Origin: Uliginosibacterium aquaticum
Lineage (GTDB): Bacteria > Pseudomonadota > Gammaproteobacteria > Burkholderiales > Rhodocyclaceae
DNA: 64,000 nt
Reading direction: 5' to 3'
Assembly: GCF_012972705.2 (NCBI RefSeq)
Contig: NZ_JABCSC020000002.1
Span: 372,001-436,000 of the forward strand
The notes beneath the pieces are model-generated. The model saw only the letters and a list, made by a program, of their open reading frames with translations. It was not told the DNA's origin and did not search any database. Shown piece by piece: positions 54,103 to 64,000 of this stretch; position 1 is the first letter of the stretch; every line of letters begins with the position of its first letter. The position numbers and the translations under genes were made by a program.

Positions 54103-54500
54103 GCCTTCAACTCTTCTTCACCAGGCTCTTCATCACCGCGCTGCGCACGATCTGCCGTTACCACCTGGTCGATCAGCACTGACATGTAACTGCCATGCTC
54201 AACCGAGCGGTCATACACGAAATGCAACTCCGGCGTAGTGTGGATTCGAACCCGACGCCCCAACTCGCGACGCAGAAAACCACTGGCACGACGCAAACCG
54301 ATAAGGATCTCATCGAGCCCCTCCTCACCTTTCATGGAGGTGAAAAACACCTTGGCATGAGCGTAGTCAGGCGTGAGTTCAACATCCGTCAGCGAAATGA
54401 AGCCCACACGCGGATCCTTCACTTCCAGACGAATCAGCTCAGCCAACTCTCGCTTGATCTGCTCGGCCACACGGGCCCCACGGGAAAATTCTTTAGCCAT
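54099..54500 (-). CDS. rbfA: Ribosome-binding factor A
   Basis: 133 residues from the ATG at 54500 (MAKEFSRGARVAEQIKREL). Of the tandem ATGs, this one has the best spacing to GGAG. KH-like fold; VKDPRVGFISLTDVELTPDYAHAKVFF is split here into two recognisable segments, KDPRVGFISLTDVEL and TPDYAHAKVFF. It acts in 16S rRNA 5'-end maturation and cold adaptation. Confidence 0.94.
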   Translation of the reverse strand: MAKEFSRGARVAEQIKRELAELIRLEVKDPRVGFISLTDVELTPDYAHAKVFFTSMKGEEGLDEILIGLRRASGFLRRELGRRVRIHTTPELHFVYDRSVEHGSYMSVLIDQVVTADRAQRGDEEPGEEELKA

Positions 54501-54518
54501 CATTTTCTCCAACACAAA

Positions 54519-54536
54519 CGGGCCCCGCAGGGCCCG
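54519..54536 (-). terminator. Short hairpin between infB and rbfA
   Basis: CGGGCCC / GGGCCCG, 7-bp stem with a 4-base loop, followed on the minus strand by TTTGTGTT. It is likely an attenuator or processing site inside the operon, since rbfA and truB follow without another promoter seen. Confidence 0.45.
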
Positions 54537-54564
54537 CTTGCGTTACAACCAGTCTTTCATCCGC

Positions 54565-57363
54565 TTAGAGGGTACGGGCGATTTCCTGGATTTCATACAC
54601 TTCCAGCTGGTCGCCTTCCTTGATGTCATTAAAGTTCTTCAAGGATAGACCGCACTCGTAGTTCGACTTGACTTCCTTGACGTCGTCCTTGAAGCGCTTG
54701 AGCGACTCAAGTTCGCCATCGAAGTGCACCACGTTGTTGCGCAGCAGGCGGACGCGCGAATTGCGCTTGACCACACCATCCAGAACGTAACAACCCGCAA
54801 TCGTACCGACCTTGGAAATGACAATGACCTGACGGATCTCGACGGTGCCGATGACTTGTTCGCGCTTTTCGGGCGCCAGCATGCCGGACAACGCTGCCTT
54901 AACCTCATCCACTGCATCGTAAATGATGTTGTAGTAGCGCAGATCGACGCCGAAAGTCTCGGCCAGCTTGCGTGAGTTGGCATCCGCCCGGGTGTTGAAG
55001 CCGATGATGACCGCTTGCGAAGCTTGCGCCAAATTGACGTCAGACTCGGAAATACCGCCCACAGCCGCGTGAATGACGTTAACACGCACTTCGTCGGTGG
55101 AGAGCTTCTGCAGCGACTGCACCAGCGCTTCCTGCGAACCCTGCACGTCAGCCTTCACGATCAGGTGCAGCGACTTGACTTCACCTTCCTTCATCTGATC
55201 CATCAGGGTTTCGAGCTTGGCGGCCTGCTGCTTGGCCAGCTTTACGTCACGATACTTGCCCTGACGGAACAAGGCGATTTCACGCGCCTTGCGCTCGTCA
55301 GACATGCCCATGACTTCGTCACCGGCCGACGGAACTTCGGACAGACCGAGAATCTCGACCGGAATCGACGGGCCGGCCGAATTGATCGGCTTACCGTTCT
55401 CATCCAGCATGGCACGCACCTTACCGAATGCAGCGCCGGCCAGCACTACGTCACCACGACGCAGTGTGCCGCTTTGCACCAGCATGGTGGCCACCGGGCC
55501 ACGCCCCTTATCCAGACGCGCTTCGATGATCAGGCCCTTGGCAGGCGCTTCGATCGGCGCGGTCAGCTCCAGCACTTCAGCTTGCAGCAGGATGTTTTCC
55601 AGCAGCTCATCGATACCGACACCAGTTTTGGCCGACACCGGGCAGAACGGTGAATCGCCGCCGTACTCTTCCGGCACCACGCCTTCGGTGACCAGCTCCT
55701 GCTTGACACGCTCAGGATTGGCTTCCGGCTTGTCGATCTTGTTCACCGCCACCACGATCGGCACACCGGCCGCTTTGGCGTGGTGAATGGCTTCCTTGGT
55801 TTGCGGCATCACGCCGTCATCCGCCGCCACCACCAGAATCACGATATCGGTTGCCTTGGCACCGCGGGCACGCATCGCCGTAAAGGCTTCGTGACCCGGG
55901 GTATCCAGGAAGCAGATCATGCCGCGCGGAGTTTCCACGTGGTAGGCGCCGATATGCTGGGTAATGCCGCCAGCTTCGCCTGCAGCCACCTTGGTACGAC
56001 GGATGTAGTCGAGCAGCGAGGTCTTGCCGTGGTCGACGTGGCCCATGATGGTCACAACCGGAGCACGATGCTCGAGCTTCACATCCTTGGCTTCGTCACC
56101 TTCGATCAGGAAGGCTTCTGGATCATCGAGCTTGGCAGCCAGTGCCTGGTGGCCCATTTCTTCCACGATGATCATCGCGGTTTCCTGGTCCAGCACCTGG
56201 TTAATGGTCACCATCTGCCCCAGCATCATCATTTTCTTGATGACTTCCGTGGCCTTAACCGACATCTTGTGGGCCAGATCAGCCACCGAGATGGTTTCAG
56301 GCACGTGCACTTCGCGCACCACCGGCTCGGTCGGCGCCTGGAAGCTGGTCGACTGATCCTGATGACGACCGCCACCGTGACGGCTACCGCCCTTCGGTCC
56401 GCCACGCCAGCCGGCAGCACCACCCGCTGTATCGCCACGGGTCTTCAGACCACCGCGCTTGTTGCGCGAATCATCATCACGCGAGGGCGCAGCCTTAGCC
56501 GGCTGTGCCGGCTTTTTACTGGCATCCGCACCTGCAGGCTTGTTCGGCTTATGGAGGGTGTGCCCCGTGTCCTTGCGGGCAGTCTCTTTGGCCTTTGCAG
56601 CAGCGGCAGCAGCAACTGCTGCGGCAGCAGCGTCCGCTTCGGCCTTGACACGCGCTTCAGCAGCAGCCTTGCGAGCAATCGTTTCGGCTTCACGAGCACG
56701 CTTGTCAGCCGCCTGGCGCTCCAGCAGTTCGCGCTGGCGACGATCTTCACGCTGACGCGAGGTCTCCACCGCAGGTGCAGCAGAGCTCGCAACGGAGACT
56801 TGCGCGACAGGCTCGGGCGGCAGCGACTCAGGCTCAGGAGTCGGCTCAGGCTCAGGCTCAGGAACCGGCTCGGGCTCCGGAGCAAGTTCGGGTTCGGGCT
56901 CAGGTTCCGGAGCGGGTTCAGGCTCGGGAACGGGCTCCGGAGCTAGAACAACGACCTCCGGAATCAGCTCGGCAACCGGAGCTTCAATGGCATCAGCCAC
57001 AGCCGTCAGCTCTTCAACTTCAGTCTCCAGCGATTCAGCCGCAGCCTCACCAGCGAGGTCAATGTCGTCACGCTTGACGAATGTGCGCTTCTTACGCACC
57101 TCAACCTGAATGGTGCGGGATTTGCCCGACGAGTCGGCCGCCTTGATTTCAGTGGTCTGCTTACGGGTCAGGGTGATCTTGGACTTTGGAGCCGTCTCGC
57201 CATGCGAACGGCGCAGATAATCCAGCAGTCGTGCCTTGTCCTGCTCGCTGACCGTATCGGTCGGGCCAGACTTTGCGACGCCAGCCTTCTCGAATTGCTC
57301 GAGAAGGGCCGGAGCCGGCATTTTCAGTTCGGTGGCAAACTCCGCCACACTCATTTGCGCCAT
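54565..57363 (-). CDS. infB: Translation initiation factor IF-2
   Basis: 932 residues. N-terminal IF2 domain ([20 protein letters not shown]), then a long low-complexity linker (about 130-320) with Pro/Glu repeats followed by Ala/Arg/Lys-rich helices. The G domain holds G1 [17 protein letters not shown]3 DTPGHEAF and G4 NKIDKP. Domains II-IV carry [18 protein letters not shown] and the C-terminal KYNGEL-like strands. It brings fMet-tRNA to the ribosome. Downstream of nusA by 18 bases. Confidence 0.97.
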   Translation of the reverse strand: MAQMSVAEFATELKMPAPALLEQFEKAGVAKSGPTDTVSEQDKARLLDYLRRSHGETAPKSKITLTRKQTTEIKAADSSGKSRTIQVEVRKKRTFVKRDDIDLAGEAAAESLETEVEELTAVADAIEAPVAELIPEVVVLAPEPVPEPEPAPEPEPEPELAPEPEPVPEPEPEPTPEPESLPPEPVAQVSVASSAAPAVETSRQREDRRQRELLERQAADKRAREAETIARKAAAEARVKAEADAAAAAVAAAAAAKAKETARKDTGHTLHKPNKPAGADASKKPAQPAKAAPSRDDDSRNKRGGLKTRGDTAGGAAGWRGGPKGGSRHGGGRHQDQSTSFQAPTEPVVREVHVPETISVADLAHKMSVKATEVIKKMMMLGQMVTINQVLDQETAMIIVEEMGHQALAAKLDDPEAFLIEGDEAKDVKLEHRAPVVTIMGHVDHGKTSLLDYIRRTKVAAGEAGGITQHIGAYHVETPRGMICFLDTPGHEAFTAMRARGAKATDIVILVVAADDGVMPQTKEAIHHAKAAGVPIVVAVNKIDKPEANPERVKQELVTEGVVPEEYGGDSPFCPVSAKTGVGIDELLENILLQAEVLELTAPIEAPAKGLIIEARLDKGRGPVATMLVQSGTLRRGDVVLAGAAFGKVRAMLDENGKPINSAGPSIPVEILGLSEVPSAGDEVMGMSDERKAREIALFRQGKYRDVKLAKQQAAKLETLMDQMKEGEVKSLHLIVKADVQGSQEALVQSLQKLSTDEVRVNVIHAAVGGISESDVNLAQASQAVIIGFNTRADANSRKLAETFGVDLRYYNIIYDAVDEVKAALSGMLAPEKREQVIGTVEIRQVIVISKVGTIAGCYVLDGVVKRNSRVRLLRNNVVHFDGELESLKRFKDDVKEVKSNYECGLSLKNFNDIKEGDQLEVYEIQEIARTL
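56810..56945 (-). repeat. Pro-Glu repeat stretch within infB
   Basis: About 45 codons encoding alternating PEPE units (for example [20 protein letters not shown]). The DNA is a run of GGCTCAGGCTCAGG-like hexamers, so it is prone to slippage and likely to vary in length between strains. Confidence 0.75.
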
Positions 57364-57381
57364 CGTGTGCTTCTCCCCCGC

Positions 57382-58854
57382 TTACTCGAACCAGTGCGCA
57401 CGCGCCTTGGTAATCAGATCCTTGGCACTGGCTTCATCGATACCGCCCAGCTCCACCAGTTCATCCACCGCCAGATCTGCGAGATCGTCGCGGCTCTTCA
57501 CACCACCCTGGGCCAACTTCGCAGCCAGAGACTTTTCCATGCCTTCGAGCGCCAGCAGATCCTCTGCCACACCTTCCAGCTGTTCTTCGTTCACGATTGC
57601 CTCGGTCAGCAGCACATTCCGTGCGCGCTGACGCAGCTCATTGACGGTTTCTTCGTCAAAGGCTTCGATTTCCAGCATTTCTGCAAGCGGCACATAGGCC
57701 ACTTCTTCCAGAGAAGAGAAACCCTCTTCGATCAGGATGTCAGCAACCTCTTCATCCACATCCAGCTTTTCGCAGAACAGGCTGCGCAACTGACCTTGCT
57801 CGGCTTCGGACTTCTCCGCTGCCGCCTGCTGGGTCATCAGATTGATGTTCCAGCCAGTCAATTCGGAAGCCAGCTTCACGTTCTGACCACCACGGCCAAT
57901 CGCCATCGCCAGGTTGCTTTCATCCACCACCACTTCCATGGTGTGAGTTTCCTCATCCACCACGATGGAGCTGACTTCGGCAGGCGCCAATGCATTGATC
58001 ACGAACTGTGCCGGCTCAGGCGACCACAGCACGATATCCACGTTCTCGCCACCCAACTCGTTCCGAACAGCCGTCACGCGGGAACCACGCAAGCCCACAC
58101 AGGTGCCAATCGGGTCGATGCGCTGATCGTTGGACTTCACGGCAATCTTGGCTCGCAAGCCTGCATCGCGGGCCGCCGCCTTGATCTCAAGGAGACCATC
58201 TTCCATTTCCGGCACTTCGAGTTCGAAGAGCTTGGTGATGAAATCAGGCGCACTGCGCGACAGAATCAATTGCGGGCCACGGGCGCCACGATCGATTCGC
58301 AGCAGATAAGCACGCACTCGGTCACCGACACGCAGGTTCTCTTTCGGGATCTGCTGGTCGCGCGGCAGCACGGCTTCAAGACGACCCACTTCAACGATCG
58401 CATTGCCGCGCTCCATGCGCTTGATACTGCCCGTACACAGATGTTCGCCACGATCCAGAAAGTCATTCAGGATCTGCTCGCGCTCAGCATCACGGATTTT
58501 CTGCAGGATGACCTGCTTTGCGGCCTGAGCACCGATACGGCCGAAATCGATCGGCTCCAGCGGTTCTTCAACGAATTCACCGACTTCGATATCCGGAAAT
58601 TGCTCGCGGGCATCGATGACACCCATCTGGGCTTCATCGTTCTCCACTTCCGCGTCAGGCAACACCACCCAGCGACGGAAAGATTCGTAATCACCGGACT
58701 CGCGGTCGATCGACACGCGCACGTCGGCTTCATCATGAATCCGCTTCTTGGTGGCAGAAGCCAGCGCCATTTCCAGCGCAGTAAAGACGATATCCTTGGC
58801 AACGTTCTTTTCACGCGCCAGTGCATCGACAAGCAGCAAAACCTCGCGGCTCAT
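57382..58854 (-). CDS. nusA: Transcription termination/antitermination protein NusA
   Basis: 490 residues. N-terminal RNAP-binding domain ([19 protein letters not shown]), S1 domain ([23 protein letters not shown]), KH1/KH2 ([35 protein letters not shown]) and two C-terminal acidic repeats (AR1/AR2; residues about 365-490) as in E. coli. It modulates pausing, termination and antitermination. Between rimP and infB as expected. Confidence 0.97.
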   Translation of the reverse strand: MSREVLLLVDALAREKNVAKDIVFTALEMALASATKKRIHDEADVRVSIDRESGDYESFRRWVVLPDAEVENDEAQMGVIDAREQFPDIEVGEFVEEPLEPIDFGRIGAQAAKQVILQKIRDAEREQILNDFLDRGEHLCTGSIKRMERGNAIVEVGRLEAVLPRDQQIPKENLRVGDRVRAYLLRIDRGARGPQLILSRSAPDFITKLFELEVPEMEDGLLEIKAAARDAGLRAKIAVKSNDQRIDPIGTCVGLRGSRVTAVRNELGGENVDIVLWSPEPAQFVINALAPAEVSSIVVDEETHTMEVVVDESNLAMAIGRGGQNVKLASELTGWNINLMTQQAAAEKSEAEQGQLRSLFCEKLDVDEEVADILIEEGFSSLEEVAYVPLAEMLEIEAFDEETVNELRQRARNVLLTEAIVNEEQLEGVAEDLLALEGMEKSLAAKLAQGGVKSRDDLADLAVDELVELGGIDEASAKDLITKARAHWFE

Positions 58855-58881
58855 TGTTTCAATCCCCTGAAAGCGAATTCA

Positions 58882-59310
58882 TCAAAATTTCGGAACCAGG
58901 CGCGCTTTTTCCACTTGGTCCAGCGGAAGAGCGAGCTCCCCTTTTTCGGTCTGCAGCAGCACGGCACCATCGCGCATACCCGCCAGCACACCTGCAAAAT
59001 TGCGTTGATTACCAATCGGAATACGAATCCGGATTTGCGCCTGCAGCCCTGCAAATCGTTCGAAATCAGCACTCTTCTTGATCGGGCGATCCAGCCCCGG
59101 CGAGGAAACTTCCAGCCGGTCGTAATTGACGTTCTCTACTTCGAACACGTGCTGCAACTGATGACTGACCGTTGCACAGTCATCCACCATGATGCCGCGT
59201 TCGATGTCGATAAAAATACGCAGCAAACGCCCACCGGGCGACAGCTCGATATCGACAAGCTCGTAACCCATGCCAGCGAGCGTCTGTTCTACAAGACTAA
59301 AAAGATCCAT
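58882..59310 (-). CDS. rimP: Ribosome maturation factor RimP
   Basis: 142 residues from the ATG at 59310 (MDLFSLVEQTLAGMGYELVDIELSPGG). The motif LEVSSPGLDRPIKKSADFERF is diagnostic. Needed for 30S subunit maturation. First gene of the nusA operon; its start follows a terminator for the upstream rluB unit by about 10 bases. Confidence 0.95.
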   Translation of the reverse strand: MDLFSLVEQTLAGMGYELVDIELSPGGRLLRIFIDIERGIMVDDCATVSHQLQHVFEVENVNYDRLEVSSPGLDRPIKKSADFERFAGLQAQIRIRIPIGNQRNFAGVLAGMRDGAVLLQTEKGELALPLDQVEKARLVPKF

Positions 59311-59320
59311 TCCGGCGCCA

Positions 59321-59347
59321 CAAATAAAAAATGGGCGCAATGCCCAT
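59321..59347 (-). terminator. Terminator downstream of rluB
   Basis: Stem ATGGGC / GCCCAT (59331-59336 and 59342-59347) with a 5-base loop, followed on the minus strand by TTTTTTATTTG. It separates the scpA-scpB-rluB unit from rimP-nusA. Confidence 0.8.
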
Positions 59348-59456
59348 CACGATTACCCGGCCGAACGAGAAGCCCGACCCGAATCAACAAAACGCGTGGA
59401 GTTTAGCACGCGGACCGGCATCCGTAAATGCCGGTCTCGTAATAAGCCCTTACAGA

Positions 59457-60686
59457 TCAAGCCTCGGGAGGAGCCGCCGGACGCGCACGCCGTGGTCCGC
59501 GCGAACGACGCGGCTTGCGGGCCGCGGGTGCAGCCCCATCCACCACGACGGCCACCTGCTGCTGTGGTGCCGCCCCTTCGGGGCGAACCTGCCCTTGCCC
59601 TTCCGAACGCGGCTTGTTACGGCGCGGACGGCGTCGGGCAGATCCGGAGCGTTCTCCACCTTCCGCTAACTCGGGGCGCGGAGCGGCTTCCTTCACATGC
59701 GGACGGGTGCTGCGCGGGCCTTTGGATTTCTCCGCACGGCGCTTTTCATCCGGACGCTGCTGGCGCTTCTCAACCGGCTGCCCGGTGAGCACAGCAACCT
59801 GTTCGGGTTGCATCTCTTCGTACATGCCACGCTTGAGACGGCTCGGCAGCTCCACCTTGCCATAGCGCACACGCATCAGGCGACTCACCGTGAGGCCGAT
59901 GGCTTCAAACATGCGACGCACTTCGCGGTTACGGCCTTCAGACAGCGTCACGCGATACCAGTGATTCGAACCTTCACCCCCTTCATCACGCAGGGTGGCG
60001 AACTTGGCAGGGCCATCTTCAAGCACGATGCCGTCGGTAAGTTGCTTGATCTGCTCTTCAGTCAGCTCTCCCAGGAGGCGCACGGCGTATTCACGTTCGA
60101 TCTCGTAGCGAGGGTGCATCATGCGATTGGCCAACTCGCCGCTATCAGTAAAGAGCAGCAGACCAGAGGTGTTGAAGTCCAAGCGGCCAATGGCGATCCA
60201 GCGTCCCTTGTTGATCGTCGGCAAGCGATCAAATACGCTCGGGCGGCCCTCCGGATCGTCCTTGGAAACAATCTCGCCTTCCGGCTTGTGGTAGACCAAC
60301 ACACGCGGGCCACGCTTTTTCTGCTCGGCCGCAAAGCGCAGACTGACCAACTTGCCATTAACTTTCACGCGATCAGTCGGACCAATTTTCTGCCCCAGAA
60401 ACGAAGGCTCGCCATTTACGCTGACTCGGCCAGCCACGACCCACTCTTCAATTTCGCGCCGGGAACCGTAGCCCGCTTCTGCCAGCACTTTCTGGATGCG
60501 CTCGCCGGGCAGCATGACAACTTTACTAGCCCCCCCTGAGCCGCCACGCCCCCAGCGACCACCACCGGGCACGCCCAAGTCGAGATCACGGGTTTGCTCG
60601 AGGCGCCCCATGAAAGCGAGCTGACCATCGTGCTCGCCCTCGATGAAATCGGGCGAATCGAAGTCAATCTCCGGAGCTGCTTGCAT
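59457..60686 (-). CDS. rluB: 23S rRNA pseudouridine-2605 synthase RluB
   Basis: 409 residues from the ATG at 60686; an upstream TTG at 60785 is deep inside scpB and less likely. S4 domain ([23 protein letters not shown]), then the RsuA/RluB catalytic domain with the Asp in [38 protein letters not shown] is also typical. The last ~115 residues are an Arg/Pro/Ala-rich tail, common in betaproteobacterial RluB. Overlaps the scpB 3' end by about 23 bases. Confidence 0.93.
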   Translation of the reverse strand: MQAAPEIDFDSPDFIEGEHDGQLAFMGRLEQTRDLDLGVPGGGRWGRGGSGGASKVVMLPGERIQKVLAEAGYGSRREIEEWVVAGRVSVNGEPSFLGQKIGPTDRVKVNGKLVSLRFAAEQKKRGPRVLVYHKPEGEIVSKDDPEGRPSVFDRLPTINKGRWIAIGRLDFNTSGLLLFTDSGELANRMMHPRYEIEREYAVRLLGELTEEQIKQLTDGIVLEDGPAKFATLRDEGGEGSNHWYRVTLSEGRNREVRRMFEAIGLTVSRLMRVRYGKVELPSRLKRGMYEEMQPEQVAVLTGQPVEKRQQRPDEKRRAEKSKGPRSTRPHVKEAAPRPELAEGGERSGSARRRPRRNKPRSEGQGQVRPEGAAPQQQVAVVVDGAAPAARKPRRSRGPRRARPAAPPEA

Positions 60687-61398
60687 TGGCTGAGCCGGAC
60701 GGCGCAGCGGGCTGTTCTTCTTCTGATTGGGCGAGCGCGGACGACGCGGCTTCTGCGGTATCGACAAGATCGAGTACTCCTTCAAGCTCGGCCAGAGGAG
60801 GCAGCTCCGTCAGGCTGCGCAAGCCGAGATCATCCAAAAAATGTTTGGTGGTCGCATACAGGGCCGGGCGGCCCGGTGTGTCGCGATGGCCGATCGTATC
60901 GATCCAGCCACGGGTTTCCAGCGATTTTATGATCTGGCTGGAAACGGCCACGCCGCGAATATCTTCAATGTCGCCGCGCGTGACGGGCTGACGATACACG
61001 ATGATCGCCAAGGTTTCCAGCACCGCGCGCGAATAGCGCGGCGCACGGGTCTCTTTCATCCTCTCCAGCCAGGGCTGAAATTCGGCCCGGGTCTGGAACC
61101 GCCAACCGCTGGCCAGACGTACCAACTCCACCGATTTTCCATGCCAATCGGCCTGCAGATCGGCCAGCAGGCGCTGCAAAACCGGTGTTCCCAGATCCGG
61201 CTCAAACACCCGCCGCAGCACGGCAAGCGGCAAGGGATCCTGCGCAGACAACAAGGCCGCCTCGAGCACCTGCTTGGCAAAACGGACGTCAATCCCCGTC
61301 GCCAGCAGCTCGGCGGCTGAGGCCGTCGCAACAATCTCTGCGTCGGCCATCTCCAGCTCAGGCGGCGTCAGCAGCGCCGGATTCGTTGAGTCGGACAT
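60664..61398 (-). CDS. scpB: Segregation and condensation protein B
   Basis: 244 residues. Winged-helix pair with [43 protein letters not shown] and [22 protein letters not shown], all typical of ScpB. Acts with ScpA and SMC in chromosome organisation. A Ser/Ala/Glu-rich tail of about 30 residues ends the protein. Overlaps scpA by 41 bases. Confidence 0.93.
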   Translation of the reverse strand: MSDSTNPALLTPPELEMADAEIVATASAAELLATGIDVRFAKQVLEAALLSAQDPLPLAVLRRVFEPDLGTPVLQRLLADLQADWHGKSVELVRLASGWRFQTRAEFQPWLERMKETRAPRYSRAVLETLAIIVYRQPVTRGDIEDIRGVAVSSQIIKSLETRGWIDTIGHRDTPGRPALYATTKHFLDDLGLRSLTELPPLAELEGVLDLVDTAEAASSALAQSEEEQPAAPSGSANASSSGD

Positions 61399-62188
61399 AA
61401 ATCGCCTCCATCGGCGCGTTCTGAGTGACGTGTACCAAGCGCTCCTTCACCAGCTCAAGCACCGCCAGAAAGCCTACAACCACACTCGCCACGCCATGCG
61501 TGCATTCAAAAAGCGCTTCAAAAGGTACATCTCCAGCCTCCCGCAGACGACGCAAGATAGATGTCATGTATTCGCGCACCGAGAGTTCGTCGCGAGAAAT
61601 CTGGTGATGACGACTCAGGCGCGCGCGCTGAAGCAGAGCCAGCCAAGCCGCCTGCAGATCCGCCAGGCTGACGTCAGGCAGGCGTTCGACCGTTTTCTCT
61701 GCCACATGCACAGCAACCCATTCGAAGTCACGCTCGGCGCGCGACTGCCTGTTGATCAACTGGGCGCCAAGCTTGATCCGCTCGTACTCCATAAGGCGTC
61801 GCACCAGCTCTGCACGCGGATCTTCCTCGCTATCGTCGGCTTTTTCGTGCGGAGGTTTGGGCAAGAGCATGCGCGACTTGATATCGAGCAGAGTTGCGGC
61901 CATCAGCAGATAGTCTGCCGCCAGCTCGAGATTCGTGGAGCGCATGGCATCCACGTAGGCCAGATATTGCTCGGTCAGCGGCGCCATCGGGATATCGAGC
62001 ACATTTACGTTGGCACGGCGAATCAGGTAGAGCAAAAGATCCAGCGGGCCTTCGAAAGTTTCCAGAAAGACTTCCAGCGCATCCGGTGGGATGTAAAGAT
62101 CCTTCGGCATCTCGCGTAGCGGCTCGCCATGAATGCGGGCGAGCACCAGCTCCCCTTGCACCGGCTCCTGTTGCGCCAGTTCGCTCAT
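61358..62188 (-). CDS. scpA: Segregation and condensation protein A
   Basis: 276 residues from the ATG at 62188 (MSELAQQEPVQGELVLARIHGEPL). The kleisin segment FLETFEGPLDLLLYLIRRANVNVLDIPM is split here as FEGPLDLLLYLIRRANVN; YLLMAATLLDIKSRMLLP and the C-terminal winged helix (VVGFLAVLELVKERLVHV) follow. Bridges SMC heads. Same transcript as scpB. Confidence 0.93.
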   Translation of the reverse strand: MSELAQQEPVQGELVLARIHGEPLREMPKDLYIPPDALEVFLETFEGPLDLLLYLIRRANVNVLDIPMAPLTEQYLAYVDAMRSTNLELAADYLLMAATLLDIKSRMLLPKPPHEKADDSEEDPRAELVRRLMEYERIKLGAQLINRQSRAERDFEWVAVHVAEKTVERLPDVSLADLQAAWLALLQRARLSRHHQISRDELSVREYMTSILRRLREAGDVPFEALFECTHGVASVVVGFLAVLELVKERLVHVTQNAPMEAIYVRLNESGAADAA

Positions 62189-62336
62189 CGCGCGCCACCG
62201 GGGCTCAGCCGTCCAACCATGCAGGACTCCCGCCCGCGCCCGTCCATCGCAAACACGCACCCTGCTCGACTCAAGCACTCCGGCAGCAACGCCTTCACAA
62301 GCCCGTGCAAGCCCATTGCTTTAACAGTTACCACGC

Positions 62337-62993
62337 TTACAGCCCGGTAAAGAACATCAGGAAGGACAGAATCGGCTGCGCAACGTAGCGCAGCACGTAA
62401 TCGAGGATGCCGAAATACAGCAGGCCGATCAGGATGAAAAAACCATAGGGCTCCAATCGTGACCAAGCCAATGCCTGGCGCAGCGGCAGCAAGCTCACCA
62501 CGATGCGCCCACCATCGAGCGGTGGCACGGGCACCAGATTGATCAGCATGAGCCCCACATTGACCAACATGCCACGCTGAGCCAGATCAAACCAGAAAGA
62601 GTCCGGCGAGCCCTGCATGCGGACCAGAAAACCCACCAGCAAGGCCCAGACGATGGCCTGTACGAAATTGGAAGCCGGCCCCGCCGCTGCCACCCACAGC
62701 ATATCCGCCTTGGGTTTGCGCAAACGCCCGAAATCAACCGGCACCGGCTTGGCCCAGCCAAATGGCGGAAAGCTCGCACCCGTGATGGCGTTCATCAGTA
62801 CGATGCCACCCGGCACAAGCAAGGTTCCTACTGGATCAATATGCTTGAGGGGGTTCAGCGTGATCCGCCCCATCATGTGCGCAGTCGGATCACCGAACAT
62901 CCGGGCAACATAACCGTGCGCAGCTTCGTGCAGGGTAATGGCGAGTACCACAGGGATCGCCCAGACAGCGACGTTATAAATGAAATCGTTCAT
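62337..62993 (-). CDS. Site-2 protease family (M50) membrane metalloprotease
   Basis: 218 residues, about six membrane segments. Zinc motif H22-E-A-A-H26 in ITLHEAAHGYVARMFGD; third ligand region NLVPVPPLDGGRIV. The short form without PDZ domain belongs to the YwhC/Rip3-like group. Substrate unknown. Commonly found beside the Sua5 and scpA genes in betaproteobacteria, as here. Confidence 0.9.
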   Translation of the reverse strand: MNDFIYNVAVWAIPVVLAITLHEAAHGYVARMFGDPTAHMMGRITLNPLKHIDPVGTLLVPGGIVLMNAITGASFPPFGWAKPVPVDFGRLRKPKADMLWVAAAGPASNFVQAIVWALLVGFLVRMQGSPDSFWFDLAQRGMLVNVGLMLINLVPVPPLDGGRIVVSLLPLRQALAWSRLEPYGFFILIGLLYFGILDYVLRYVAQPILSFLMFFTGL

Positions 62994-63005
62994 GGCAAGC
63001 CTATT

Positions 63006-63629
63006 TTATAGACCCAGCGGCGCCAGCGCCCCTTTGCCTGTACGAAGCAACTCGGGCTCCTCGCCACTCAGGTCGACCACGGTGGTGGTTTCCAGTCCGC
63101 AGGGGCCCGCCTCGATCACCAGATCCAGCTGACGCTCCAGGCGCGAACGGATCTCGTCGGCATCCGTCGGCGGCAACTCCTCATCAGGCAGTAGCAGCGT
63201 GGAGGAAAGCAGCGGCTCGCCAAGTTCAGCGAGCAAGGCGCTGAGCACAAGGTGATCAGGCACACGCAGACCGATGGTCTTGCGCTTGGGATGCAGTACC
63301 CGCCGTGGCAGCTCCTTGGTGCCTTCGAGAATGAAGGTGTAGGCCCCCGGCGTGGTGGCCTTGAGCAGTCGGTACTGGGCGTTATCAACTCGTGCAAAAG
63401 TCGCGATTTCAGACAGGTCACGGCACATCAGGGTGAAGTGGTGGCGCTCATCCACCCCCCTGATGCGCCGGATACGATCCAGCACCGCCGCATCGCCGAC
63501 GTGCCCCACCAGCGAATAAGCGCAATCGGTCGGCACCGCAATCAAACCGCCCTTGCGCAGGATTTCAGCCGCCTGACGGATCAGACGCGGCTGGGGATGT
63601 TCGGGGTGAATTTCAAAAAACTGGGCCAT
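63006..63629 (-). CDS. L-threonylcarbamoyladenylate synthase family protein (Sua5/YciO/YrdC)
   Basis: 207 residues from the ATG at 63629 (MAQFFEIHPEHPQPRLIRQAAEILRKGG). YrdC-fold motifs: GLIAVPTDCAYSLVGHV, RHHFTLMCRDLSEIATFARVD (split as HHFTLMCRDLSEIA) and GAYTFILEGTKELPRR. Length and sequence are closer to the YciO subgroup, so a role in t6A synthesis is likely but not certain. Lies 38 bases after the PHP gene. Confidence 0.85.
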   Translation of the reverse strand: MAQFFEIHPEHPQPRLIRQAAEILRKGGLIAVPTDCAYSLVGHVGDAAVLDRIRRIRGVDERHHFTLMCRDLSEIATFARVDNAQYRLLKATTPGAYTFILEGTKELPRRVLHPKRKTIGLRVPDHLVLSALLAELGEPLLSSTLLLPDEELPPTDADEIRSRLERQLDLVIEAGPCGLETTTVVDLSGEEPELLRTGKGALAPLGL

Positions 63630-63667
63630 GGCTGAGCGATCGGCGCGGCGTAAAGGAAGGCGGCACC

Positions 63668-64000
63668 TTACACCAAACGCTCCCATACCGGCGTCAGATC
63701 CGGCGGTAGCGGTTCAGCACGGCCGATGTCGATCGCACTCTCACCGGGGCCATGAAAATCCGAGGCCCGCGAGGCGAGAAAGCCGAAACGCCGCGCCACG
63801 CGGGCGGCCGCCAGCGCTTCCGGCCCACACTGCACGCCGGACACAACCTCGATGGCCTCGCCTCCAAGGTCCTTGAAACGACTGTAGAGCTGCTCCATAC
63901 CAGCCTTGCTGACCCGTGTACGCCCGGGATGAGCGATCACCGCAATGCCGCCGGCCGAATGAATCCAGCCCAGTGCGGCCTCGAGACTCGCCCACTCATG
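63668..64000 (-). CDS. PHP-domain phosphatase/RNase AM (YciV/TrpH-like), 5' truncated
   Basis: The last 110 residues of a PHP protein; the frame runs off the right edge. Visible motifs are GGIAVIAHPGRTR (metal-binding His) and ASDFHGPGES (Asp-x-His metal ligands), as in 3',5'-nucleoside bisphosphate phosphatases. Usual length is about 280 residues. Upstream of the Sua5-like gene, an order often seen in proteobacteria. Confidence 0.85.
   Translation of the reverse strand, partial: HEWASLEAALGWIHSAGGIAVIAHPGRTRVSKAGMEQLYSRFKDLGGEAIEVVSGVQCGPEALAAARVARRFGFLASRASDFHGPGESAIDIGRAEPLPPDLTPVWERLV

Noticed and set aside
57202-59406. A 734-codon open frame on the plus strand opposite nusA/infB/rimP
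   Set aside because: It mirrors three unmistakable genes and its translation has no domain pattern; GC-rich codon structure keeps the antisense frame open.
60687-60785. N-terminal extension of RluB inside scpB
   Set aside because: It relies on a TTG and would make a 121-base overlap with scpB; the ATG at 60686 is sufficient.

Overview
The window is high-GC, densely coded bacterial chromosome. It looks like a betaproteobacterium, probably Rhodocyclales-like. The basis is gene order (hemB beside engB; rimP-nusA-infB-rbfA-truB-rpsO-pnp; scpA-scpB-rluB), the RNF complex, and protein style. This placement is an inference from reading, not from a search.

Layout. 1-8.1 kb (+): the RNF ion-translocating oxidoreductase operon rnfA(partial)-B-C-[Gfo/Idh dehydrogenase]-D-G-E, then nth, a DUF1841 gene and a HAD phosphatase. 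8.1-12.7 kb: two unassigned minus-strand genes, an ABC-type binding protein overlapping a sensor histidine kinase, and two small genes. 12.8-16.8 kb: a DUF1800 lipoprotein plus Tat-exported DUF1501 pair, then a TerC-family membrane protein and a strong terminator. 16.9-27.6 kb: accessory region. An AraC-family regulator diverges from an array of exported proteins: a DUF2092 protein, a Gln-repeat protein, a Gly/Pro-repeat protein, a BamA-like barrel, a radical-SAM sulfatase-maturating enzyme, a serine-type arylsulfatase and three further outer-membrane barrels. This is the best candidate here for a poorly described system. 28.0-34.5 kb: tRNA-Ser(GGA), msrPQ, an unassigned gene, a DinG/YoaA-type helicase and a stand-alone GspE/PilB ATPase. 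34.7-43.9 kb: a gallate catabolic operon on the minus strand (TRAP transporter dctQMP, hemerythrin-like protein, oxalomesaconate hydratase, CHA aldolase, oxalomesaconate tautomerase, gallate dioxygenase), with a divergent LysR-type regulator that carries two HTH domains. 43.9-50.5 kb: a CX5R phosphatase, a small barrel protein, an MsbA-like ABC exporter, a GNAT, hemB, engB and cytochrome c4. 50.5-64 kb (-): pnp, rpsO, truB, rbfA, infB, nusA, rimP, rluB, scpB, scpA, a site-2 protease, a Sua5/YrdC protein and a partial PHP phosphatase.

Main hunting results. (1) The AraC/sulfatase/outer-membrane array. (2) A multi-hairpin, C-rich-loop small RNA candidate convergent with engB (about 48,922-49,071), in the position held by Spot 42/ErsA in gammaproteobacteria. 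(3) A duplicated HTH in the gallate LysR regulator. (4) A sugar-dehydrogenase-like gene embedded in the rnf operon. (5) A binding-protein/histidine-kinase gene pair with no permease or response regulator. Function calls rest on recognising family motifs by eye; no database search was run.
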